From positions 1-5,368 of the forward strand of contig JAUNHS010000081.1 in NCBI GenBank assembly GCA_030523805.1: a DNA stretch of 5,368 nucleotides. Direction: 5' to 3'. The notes beneath the pieces were generated by a model. That model saw only the letters and a list, made by a program, of their open reading frames with translations. It was not told the origin of the DNA and ran no database searches. The translations under genes and the position numbers were made by a program. The stretch comes from Acinetobacter sp. GTDB lineage: Bacteria > Pseudomonadota > Gammaproteobacteria > Pseudomonadales > Moraxellaceae. Shown piece by piece: positions 1 through 5,368 of the stretch (position 1 is the first letter of the stretch; each line of letters opens with the position of its first letter).

Positions 1-1460
1 GTTTCGCCTAATTTGGGGCTGTTTAAAATGACCCCCATTTCTGTATTATAATAAATAGAACGTGGATCTAGATTAAAAGAACCAATAAATACTTGTTTTT
101 TATCAATAATAAAACTTTTGGCGTGTAGGCTAGAGTTACTCGCACCAGCAAATAATTTTTGATCTTGCTCATCTTTTGGGCGTTTTTTGCGATGATTTTT
201 AGTAATTTCTTGTTCAGAATTCATAAATTCTTCAATGGTGGTGCGTGGTAAAAATTCATATAATTCTACGCCATTTTGTAATAATGCTTTGCGATAAGGG
301 CTGTAATAGGCGTGTACACCTTTTACATCGGTAGATTGAAAAGAGTTGGTTAAAATACGAACATCTACGCCTGCATTTTCAAATTGACTTAAACGCTGTA
401 CGCCATGTGTTTGTGGTATAAAGTAGGCAGAAATAATGTCTAATTGCTGCTGCGGTGGGGTTAGCGTGGTCATTAATTGATGATATAAGTAGCTATCTTG
501 GGGTGCTTGATTTTTGACTTTATCGGGCAGGTCGCTCAGTAATTTACCTTCTACCCATTCCAGTTGTAGTTGTTGTTCTAGCCACGTTTGAAAATCTTGG
601 GCTGCTTGCTTGATGTGCTGTGTTTGGGCATCGTGTTGTTGTTCATTTTTTTGTTGGAATGTGTTGAGCTGGCGTTTTAATTCTGCATAGCGTAAACGAT
701 GATGGCGTGCTTTGACGACATCTTGAATGGCAAAAGCATAATCATGTTGCCAATATTGGTCAAAACTGTGGCGTACATCGTCATTGGCTTGCCCAGCAAG
801 GAGTACATCAATATCGGCAAATTGAAACTCATGGCTGATATTGAAATATTCATTGCTGATATTGCGTCCACCAATGATGGATAATTGGCGATCGGCAATG
901 AGACTTTTATTGTGCATACGACGGTTAATGCGTTTGACATCAAGCAACATATCTACGCCACGATATTTGCGAAAGCGATAGGGATTGAAGAGTTTAACTT
1001 GAATATTTTTATGTTGATTTAGGGCAAATAAAATGCCTTCAATCGCTTGAGCATTGTTATCATCAATCAATAAACGTATTTTCACGCCACGATCTGCCGC
1101 TTGCATTAGGGCGTGCAAAGTCATTGCCCCAATTTTATCATTATGCCAAATGTAGTATTGTAAATCCAAATGGTGCTGTGCAGTATGAATGAGTGCCAAG
1201 CGTGCTGCCAATGCTTCAGTCGGATTGGCAAGTAAATGGTAGCCTGTGAGTTGTGGGTGCTGTGCTTTTTGTTGTTGTAATTGCTGTTGAATTGGAGAAA
1301 GTGTAGATATAGAGACAGACTCGGCGAGTGCAAATGTTTCGCTTGGCGTTTTATGTGTAGGCAAGGTGCTACAGGCTGTGAACATCAAGCAACAAAAAAT
1401 GCCTGTAAGTTGTGGCGAAAAGGTGCGAAAATAAGGAGATAAAACAAAATGAGAAATCAT
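1..1460 (-). CDS. Phospholipase D-family lipoprotein, ClsC/YmdC-like (3' end outside window)
   Basis: This is an uninterrupted reading frame of 486 codons that runs off the left edge, so the C-terminus is missing. It carries two PLD catalytic motifs: HxKxxxxD at H183/K185/D190 followed by GGRN, and H446/K448/D453 followed by GSFN. The N-terminal domain has the LQYYIWH segment (Y102-H106) and a downstream LIDDNN, both typical of the ClsC/YmdC group. Known members transfer or hydrolyse phosphatidyl groups; E. coli ClsC makes cardiolipin from phosphatidylglycerol and phosphatidylethanolamine. The substrate here is inferred, and a PLD-type phospholipase is the alternative. Residues 1-30 look like a lipoprotein signal: one Arg at 12, a hydrophobic stretch L18-A29, and FTAC with the candidate lipidated Cys30, giving a periplasm-facing membrane lipoprotein. 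The ATG at 1458-1460 is the only usable start before the signal sequence, although no Shine-Dalgarno precedes it. A Gln-rich helical stretch (roughly residues 250-310) separates the two catalytic halves. The gene is divergent from the metallophosphoesterase. Confidence 0.9.
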   Translation of the reverse strand, partial: MISHFVLSPYFRTFSPQLTGIFCCLMFTACSTLPTHKTPSETFALAESVSISTLSPIQQQLQQQKAQHPQLTGYHLLANPTEALAARLALIHTAQHHLDLQYYIWHNDKIGAMTLHALMQAADRGVKIRLLIDDNNAQAIEGILFALNQHKNIQVKLFNPYRFRKYRGVDMLLDVKRINRRMHNKSLIADRQLSIIGGRNISNEYFNISHEFQFADIDVLLAGQANDDVRHSFDQYWQHDYAFAIQDVVKARHHRLRYAELKRQLNTFQQKNEQQHDAQTQHIKQAAQDFQTWLEQQLQLEWVEGKLLSDLPDKVKNQAPQDSYLYHQLMTTLTPPQQQLDIISAYFIPQTHGVQRLSQFENAGVDVRILTNSFQSTDVKGVHAYYSPYRKALLQNGVELYEFLPRTTIEEFMNSEQEITKNHRKKRPKDEQDQKLFAGASNSSLHAKSFIIDKKQVFIGSFNLDPRSIYYNTEMGVILNSPKLGE

Positions 1461-1501
1461 GCGGCAATGCCCAAAGTGTAGGCGAATATGAGATGAAAGT
1501 C

Positions 1502-1530
1502 ATTATACCGATTTCTCCATTTAAGATAAA
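1502..1530 (-). promoter_or_regulatory. Probable sigma-70 promoter of the PLD lipoprotein gene
   Basis: Read on the minus strand, there is a perfect TATAAT at 1507-1502. It lies 17 nt downstream of a weak -35 box, TTTATC, at 1530-1525 (3 of 6 matches to TTGACA). The start site would be near 1495, giving a leader of about 35 nt before the ATG at 1460. The -10 box and its placement are seen directly; activity is inferred. A perfect hexamer can occur by chance in DNA this AT-rich. Confidence 0.5.
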
Positions 1531-1544
1531 TATTGAGTACGATA

Positions 1545-2540
1545 ATGATGCTGTATTTTTATGTAAGTATAGGCGTGGTTTTGTTATGCTCGGTAGGCTG
1601 TGCATGGCGTGGTCAAAGCCAAAGTATGACGGTACAACCGTGGAAAACTTTTAGTCATTTATTGGCATGGTATGTGCCTTATGTGATTTTTCCTGTATTG
1701 GCTCTGCTGATTTATGGTACATTTGCAGGGATTTACCACCTGGTGTGGAGCGTACCTACAATGATTTTACTGATATTGTGTGCTTATGCACGCTTTATTG
1801 AGCCACAATGTTTGCGTGTGCAATATCATCGTAAAACAGCATTTTTAAATGCAGGGCAAGCACCTGTAAAAATCGCACTCATTGCCGATTTACATATCGG
1901 ATTGTTTTCTGGGCAAACGTCGCAATTAGATAAAATTATTCGTAAAATCAATTCATTAGATGTAGATATGCTCATCGTAGCAGGCGATTGGAGTTATGAA
2001 CCTAATCATGCTTATTTGCATGAAGCTATTCAACAATTTAAACAAGTCAATGTGCCAATGTATTCTGTATTGGGCAATCATGATGAACAATGCCCTGGCC
2101 CGCCCATTCGTGAATTGTTGCAACGCAGTTTGGCACACGCCAATATTGAAGATATAGAACAAGGCATTATTGAATTTCCTGCATTTTATTTGGTTGGTAT
2201 TGGCGATTTGTGGGCAGGCAAGGCGGATATGCACTTACTACCACTATGCCCAAGCGATAAACCGTATATTATTGTCTCGCATAATCCTGATACAGCGGAA
2301 ATGGTGCCAGCATTGGCTCAAAAAGTGTGTATGCTTTCAGGGCATACGCATGGTGGGCAAATTGCTGTACCATATTTTACGCAGCGTTATTTACAAAATA
2401 TGTCGCAATGTGGACATATTCACGGCTGGTATCAACATCGTCATTGCGATTTATTTGTTACCGTGGGGACAGGCATGGTTGGCGTGCCATTCCGTTTTAG
2501 AACACCGCCTACGATTGATGTGATTGAATTTACCACATAA
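1545..2540 (+). CDS. Membrane-anchored calcineurin-like metallophosphoesterase (YaeI/YkuE type)
   Basis: From the ATG at 1545 this encodes 331 residues. The C-terminal two thirds carry every metal-binding motif of the calcineurin-like phosphoesterase fold: DLH (D115, H117), GD (D148), GNHD (N178, H179, D180), SH (H246) and GHTHGG (H267, H269). Such enzymes hydrolyse phosphomono- or diesters with two metal ions. The YaeI/YkuE branch is membrane-linked and includes lipid-phosphate hydrolases, but the substrate here cannot be read from sequence. Hydrophobic stretches lie at about 3-19, 43-64 and 66-82. Arg/Lys-containing loops before the second (R22, K34) and after the third (R83 onward) place the catalytic domain in the cytoplasm by the positive-inside rule. 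The start is uncertain. ATG 1545 has a GAG 7 nt upstream, TTG 1533 is possible, and ATG 1626 (304 residues, beginning MTVQPW, two hydrophobic segments) also looks natural but lacks a Shine-Dalgarno. The glycosyltransferase gene follows after 45 nt on the same strand. Confidence 0.88.
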   Translation: MMLYFYVSIGVVLLCSVGCAWRGQSQSMTVQPWKTFSHLLAWYVPYVIFPVLALLIYGTFAGIYHLVWSVPTMILLILCAYARFIEPQCLRVQYHRKTAFLNAGQAPVKIALIADLHIGLFSGQTSQLDKIIRKINSLDVDMLIVAGDWSYEPNHAYLHEAIQQFKQVNVPMYSVLGNHDEQCPGPPIRELLQRSLAHANIEDIEQGIIEFPAFYLVGIGDLWAGKADMHLLPLCPSDKPYIIVSHNPDTAEMVPALAQKVCMLSGHTHGGQIAVPYFTQRYLQNMSQCGHIHGWYQHRHCDLFVTVGTGMVGVPFRFRTPPTIDVIEFTT

Positions 2541-2585
2541 TTCAGCATATCATTTGACCGATTGGCTTTGATTTGAGAATAGTCC

Positions 2586-3380
2586 ATGAATCATATAAAT
2601 AAAACATCTCCAAGTGTTGCCATTATTACATCTACGCTCGGTCGGGCAAGTTTGGAGCAAAGTATTTTAAGTGTGCAGCAGCAAAGCTATCCTTGTGTGC
2701 ATTATGTTTTTGTAGATGGGGCAGAATATGCTGCGACAGCAGAGCAAATTTTACGCAAATATCCCGATGTAAAAGCGATGTATTTACCGTGCAATACGGG
2801 GAAAAATGGCTGGGATAATAGTTATATCAATGCGGCATCGGCTTATTTGGTCAAGGAAGATATTATTTGCTATGTAGATGATGACAATACGCTTGCTCCA
2901 CATCATGTACAATCTATCGTGCAAACCTTTCAAAATCATGCGTGTGATTATGTTTATAGTTTACGTTATTTGATGAATAGTGCAGGGCAAATCATTAGCC
3001 CTGATCATGTGATTTCAGTAGGTGAATTGCCACGAGAAAATGTACAACGTGAGTTTGTTACACGCTATCAAGAAAAAGCATTTTTAACCAAAATAGAGAT
3101 ACCAGAGCCATTGATTGATACAAATTGCTACGCTTTTCCACGAGCATTAGCCATGCACTTGTCGCCTGTGTGGGCAAGAAGTTATTTGCAGAATGATTTA
3201 AAAGTGTTTAGATATTTGCGTGAGCAAGGTTTTAAAGGGCAATGTACACATCAATATAGTGTGAATTATTTATTCAATCCACGCACGATTATTGGTGGTG
3301 TGTTTGATGCCTTAAAGCCAAAATTAGGCGATGAACTGGCTGCATTGGCTGTAGAGCAAATTTTGGTGCAGTTGAATTAG
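2586..3380 (+). CDS. Glycosyltransferase family 2 (GT-A fold)
   Basis: This is a 264-residue soluble protein with no signal peptide or membrane segment. The start of the fold is clear: a VAIITSTLGR strand (residues 11-20) and the SVQQQSYP helix end (29-36) correspond to the nucleotide-sugar-binding first half of GT2 enzymes. VFVDGAEY (41-48) follows, with D44 at the usual uracil or ribose contact. The metal-binding acidic motif is YVDDDN (96-101). NGWDNSYINAA just before it matches a GT2 subgroup in which an NGW segment precedes the DxD motif. The C-terminal part beyond about residue 160 is less conserved and should set the acceptor, which I cannot identify; lipopolysaccharide, capsule or another glycan are all possible. 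ATG 2586 has a weak GAG about 9 nt upstream. The 45-nt gap to the phosphoesterase holds no terminator, so co-transcription is likely. The gene is not embedded in a recognisable polysaccharide cluster within this window. Confidence 0.85.
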   Translation: MNHINKTSPSVAIITSTLGRASLEQSILSVQQQSYPCVHYVFVDGAEYAATAEQILRKYPDVKAMYLPCNTGKNGWDNSYINAASAYLVKEDIICYVDDDNTLAPHHVQSIVQTFQNHACDYVYSLRYLMNSAGQIISPDHVISVGELPRENVQREFVTRYQEKAFLTKIEIPEPLIDTNCYAFPRALAMHLSPVWARSYLQNDLKVFRYLREQGFKGQCTHQYSVNYLFNPRTIIGGVFDALKPKLGDELAALAVEQILVQLN

Positions 3381-3457
3381 AAAGAGTGAATTGTTGTGGA
3401 TACGAATGCGAAATGAACTTTAAAGGATTTTATCTATTCACTATTTTATTGTTTTAA

Positions 3458-3485
3458 CTTGAAAAACAACAAAGCAACTCCATGT
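3458..3485 (+). promoter_or_regulatory. Predicted heat-shock (sigma-32/RpoH) promoter of htpG
   Basis: The -35 element CTTGAA (3458-3463, followed by AA) matches the sigma-32 consensus exactly. After a 14-nt spacer comes CTCCATGT (3478-3485), which differs from the consensus CCCCATNT at one position. The spacing lies within the usual range for this sigma factor. Transcription would begin near 3491-3494, about 30 nt before the htpG ATG. htpG is a classic member of the RpoH regulon in gammaproteobacteria, so the location fits. The elements are seen directly; use by RpoH is inferred from the consensus. Confidence 0.82.
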
Positions 3486-3519
3486 TTATCACATCTTTTT
3501 TGAATTTAAAATATGGAGT
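3477..3519. repeat. Inverted repeat linking the htpG -10 box and Shine-Dalgarno
   Basis: The arm at 3477-3487 (ACTCCATGTTT) pairs with 3509-3519 (AAATATGGAGT). Ten pairs are Watson-Crick and one is a G-U wobble (3484 with 3512), around a 21-nt A/T-rich loop. The left arm contains the predicted sigma-32 -10 element and the right arm contains the ribosome binding site. In RNA starting upstream, the stem would cover the Shine-Dalgarno; RNA starting near 3492 lacks the left arm. The pairing is directly visible; any function is conjecture. Confidence 0.55.
3515..3518 (+). promoter_or_regulatory. Shine-Dalgarno of htpG
   Basis: GGAG lies 6 nt before the ATG at 3525-3527 and is the strongest ribosome binding site in the window. 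It fixes the htpG start at MTAQQHSFQ, which agrees with the N-terminus of the family, where the HSFQAEV segment follows a few variable residues. Confidence 0.85.
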
Positions 3520-3524
3520 AATTC

Positions 3525-5368
3525 ATGACTGCTCAACAACACAGCTTCCAAGCCGAAGTGGCTCAACTTTTGCATTTAGTTACGCATTCCTTATATTCCA
3601 ACCCTGAAATTTTCTTGCGTGAATTGGTATCCAATGCGTCTGATGCGTGCGATAAATTACGCTTTGAAGGCATTAATCACCCAGAATTTTACGAAGATGA
3701 TGCCGATTTGCGTGTGCGTGTTAGCCTTGATGAAACAGCAAAAACCATTACCATTTCCGACAATGGCATCGGTTTAAGCGAGCAAGAAGCGATTGATAAT
3801 TTAGGTACGATTGCAAAATCTGGCACAAAAGATTTTATGTCTAAATTAACAGGCGACCAAAAAGCCGATGCTCAATTAATTGGTCAATTTGGTGTGGGCT
3901 TTTATTCTGGCTTTATCGTGGCAGATAAAATTACTGTAGAATCTCGTCGTGCAGGTGCAGCGGCTGATGCTGGCGTGCGTTGGGTCAGTGGTGGCACAGG
4001 CGAATTTACCGTTGAACAAATTGAGAAAAAACAACGGGGTACGGATATTATTTTGCATTTGCGTGAAGATGCTTTAGAGTATTTGAACACATGGAAAGTG
4101 AAAAATATCATCAATAAATATTCAGATCACATCAGCTTGCCGATTCAAATGCAAAAAGAAGTATGGCAAGAAGACACCACAGAAGATGATGAAAATGCTA
4201 CTGGCGGCAAAATGGTTAAAAGCGATGAGTGGGAAACCATTAACTCGGCTAGTGCCTTGTGGACTCGCAGTAAATCTGAAGTGAGCGATGAACAATATAT
4301 TGATTTTTATAAAAATTTAAGTAACGATTTTGATGCTCCGATTACATGGTCGCACAATCGTGTGGAAGGCAATACCGAATATACACAACTGTTGTATATT
4401 CCAAGCAAAGCACCGCATGATTTGTTTACACGAGAAGCCAAAGCAGGCATTAAATTGTATGTTAAACGTGTGTTTATCATGGACGATGCCGATAATTTAA
4501 TTCCAAATTATTTGCGTTTTGTGCAAGGCGTGGTGGATAGTGCCGATTTGCCGTTGAACGTGAGCCGTGAATTGTTGCAAGAAAGCCGTGATGTGAAAAT
4601 TATCCGTGAAGGTAATGCACGTCGTGTTTTAACCATGTTGGACGGCTTGGCAAAATCGGAAGATGAGCAAGACCAAGAGAAATTTAAGCAATTCTATCAA
4701 GAATTTGGTGCAGTGTTAAAAGAAGGTTTGGGCGAAGATTTTGGCAATCGTGAGCGTATTTTAAAATTATTGCGTTTTGCGACATCTACGCAAGATGATG
4801 TGAATACATCATTGGCAGATTATAAAGAGCGTATGCAAGACGGTCAAAAGGCGATTTATTATGTAACGGCTGAAAGTTTAGCCGCTGCGAAAAATTCGCC
4901 ACAGTTGGAATTGTTTAAGAAAAAAGGCATTGAAGTATTACTCATGGCAGACCGTGTAGATGAATGGGCGATGAATTTCGTGCATGAATTTGACGGCACA
5001 CCAATGCAAAATATTGCCAAAGGTGCAGTAGATTTGGGCGATTTGCAAGATGAGCAAGAGAAAAAAGCCTTAGAAACTGCACAGTTAGAGATGAAGCCTG
5101 TGCTTGACCGTTTGAGCGATACGCTTAAAGAAAAAACCAAAGAAGTGCGTGTAACGACACGTTTGGTAGATAGTCCTGCGTGTTTGGTTACGGCAGATGG
5201 TGAGTTGTCGCCACAACTGATTCGTATGTTGAAACAAGCTGGGCAAGCTGTGCCTGAAAGCAAGCCGATTTTGGAAATCAACCCAACGCACCCATTGGTG
5301 CAAAAGTTGCAAGCATCAACGCAATTTGATGATTTGGCGAATGTGTTGTTTGACCAAGCGGTGATTGC
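3525..5368 (+). CDS. htpG: HtpG, Hsp90-family molecular chaperone (3' end outside window)
   Basis: The window holds 614 complete codons without a stop. E. coli HtpG is 624 residues and relatives reach about 640, so only a short C-terminal tail is missing. HtpG is the cytosolic ATP-driven Hsp90 dimer that remodels client proteins together with DnaK. The N-terminal GHKL ATPase domain (about 1-215) shows [17 protein letters not shown] with catalytic E33 and Mg-binding N37, DNGIG (79-83), the LGTIAKSGT lid (93-101) and GQFGVGFYS (120-128). A short acidic linker (about 216-231) leads to the middle domain, which has the catalytic-loop Arg348 in [11 protein letters not shown] and the client-contact pair E480-W481 in VDEWAMNF. 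The dimerisation domain follows from roughly residue 505 and reaches the edge at FDQAVI. No key residue is missing. Residue-level similarity to Acinetobacter HtpG is very high. Expression is probably heat-induced through the sigma-32-type promoter immediately upstream. Confidence 0.97.
   Translation, partial: MTAQQHSFQAEVAQLLHLVTHSLYSNPEIFLRELVSNASDACDKLRFEGINHPEFYEDDADLRVRVSLDETAKTITISDNGIGLSEQEAIDNLGTIAKSGTKDFMSKLTGDQKADAQLIGQFGVGFYSGFIVADKITVESRRAGAAADAGVRWVSGGTGEFTVEQIEKKQRGTDIILHLREDALEYLNTWKVKNIINKYSDHISLPIQMQKEVWQEDTTEDDENATGGKMVKSDEWETINSASALWTRSKSEVSDEQYIDFYKNLSNDFDAPITWSHNRVEGNTEYTQLLYIPSKAPHDLFTREAKAGIKLYVKRVFIMDDADNLIPNYLRFVQGVVDSADLPLNVSRELLQESRDVKIIREGNARRVLTMLDGLAKSEDEQDQEKFKQFYQEFGAVLKEGLGEDFGNRERILKLLRFATSTQDDVNTSLADYKERMQDGQKAIYYVTAESLAAAKNSPQLELFKKKGIEVLLMADRVDEWAMNFVHEFDGTPMQNIAKGAVDLGDLQDEQEKKALETAQLEMKPVLDRLSDTLKEKTKEVRVTTRLVDSPACLVTADGELSPQLIRMLKQAGQAVPESKPILEINPTHPLVQKLQASTQFDDLANVLFDQAVI

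Noticed and set aside
677..943. Overlapping minus- and plus-strand frames within the PLD gene
   Set aside because: Both lie wholly within the PLD coding sequence, which has conserved catalytic motifs in its own frame. They are shadows.
1412..1654. Plus-strand 80-codon frame across the divergent intergenic region
   Set aside because: It overlaps the start of the PLD gene antisense and the start of the phosphoesterase in another frame. Its product shows no recognisable family and lacks a ribosome binding site.
2554..2583. TTGACC with AATAGT 18 nt downstream, as a separate promoter for the glycosyltransferase
   Set aside because: The start site would fall at or beyond the ATG at 2586, leaving no leader, and the -10 box is weak. 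Co-transcription with the phosphoesterase is simpler.
3385..3442. Inverted repeat AGTGAAT / ATTCACT followed by a T-rich run, as a terminator for the glycosyltransferase gene
   Set aside because: The stem is only 7 bp and AT-rich, with a 44-nt loop and no compact G/C stem before a U-tract. It does not look like an intrinsic terminator.
3449..3469. TTGTTTT / AAAACAA hairpin spanning the htpG -35 box, as an operator or terminator
   Set aside because: The arms are pure low-complexity A/T with a single G/C pair, and this is expected by chance in such DNA. It does not resemble CIRCE or another known heat-shock operator.
4859..5281. Minus-strand 140-codon frame inside htpG
   Set aside because: It is antisense to the strongly conserved htpG C-terminal coding region. 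Its Ser/Cys-rich product is typical of a shadow frame.
1..5368. CRISPR array, tRNA or rRNA gene, IS ends, DNA uptake repeats, phage or defence genes
   Set aside because: Scanning by eye found no spaced direct repeats, cloverleaf-like sequence, terminal inverted repeats with a transposase, or recurrent 9-12-mer uptake words. Nearly all of the window is covered by the four genes.

Overview
The window is AT-rich (about 40 % GC by eye) proteobacterial chromosome. The partial HtpG, followed residue by residue, closely resembles the HtpG of Acinetobacter and relatives. I infer a member of the Moraxellaceae, probably Acinetobacter or a near neighbour. I see no IS element, phage gene, tRNA, rRNA, CRISPR array or marker of recent transfer, and codon use looks uniform across the genes.

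Layout: (1) Positions 1-1460, minus strand, hold most of a phospholipase D-superfamily lipoprotein (ClsC/YmdC-like, two HKD motifs) whose C-terminus lies beyond the left edge. (2) A short divergent intergenic region (about 1461-1544) carries a good minus-strand -10 box for that gene. (3) Positions 1545-2540, plus strand, encode a membrane-anchored calcineurin-like metallophosphoesterase of the YaeI/YkuE type; its start is uncertain (1545 or 1626). (4) Positions 2586-3380, plus strand, encode a soluble GT-A fold family 2 glycosyltransferase of unknown acceptor. It lies 45 nt behind the phosphoesterase and is probably co-transcribed with it. (5) Positions 3381-3524 form a 144-nt intergenic region with a near-consensus heat-shock (sigma-32/RpoH) promoter and a strong Shine-Dalgarno. 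(6) Position 3525 to the right edge, plus strand, holds htpG, the bacterial Hsp90, lacking only its last residues.

The first three genes plausibly act on envelope lipids or glycans: a PLD-type phosphatidyltransferase or phospholipase, a membrane phosphoesterase and a glycosyltransferase. That grouping is inferred from family and position only. htpG appears to be a separate unit with its own heat-shock promoter.

I find no convincing undescribed system. The most interesting local structure is upstream of htpG: the -10 element of the predicted sigma-32 promoter is the left arm of an 11-bp inverted repeat whose right arm contains the htpG Shine-Dalgarno. Only transcripts starting upstream of the heat-shock promoter could fold to hide the ribosome binding site.
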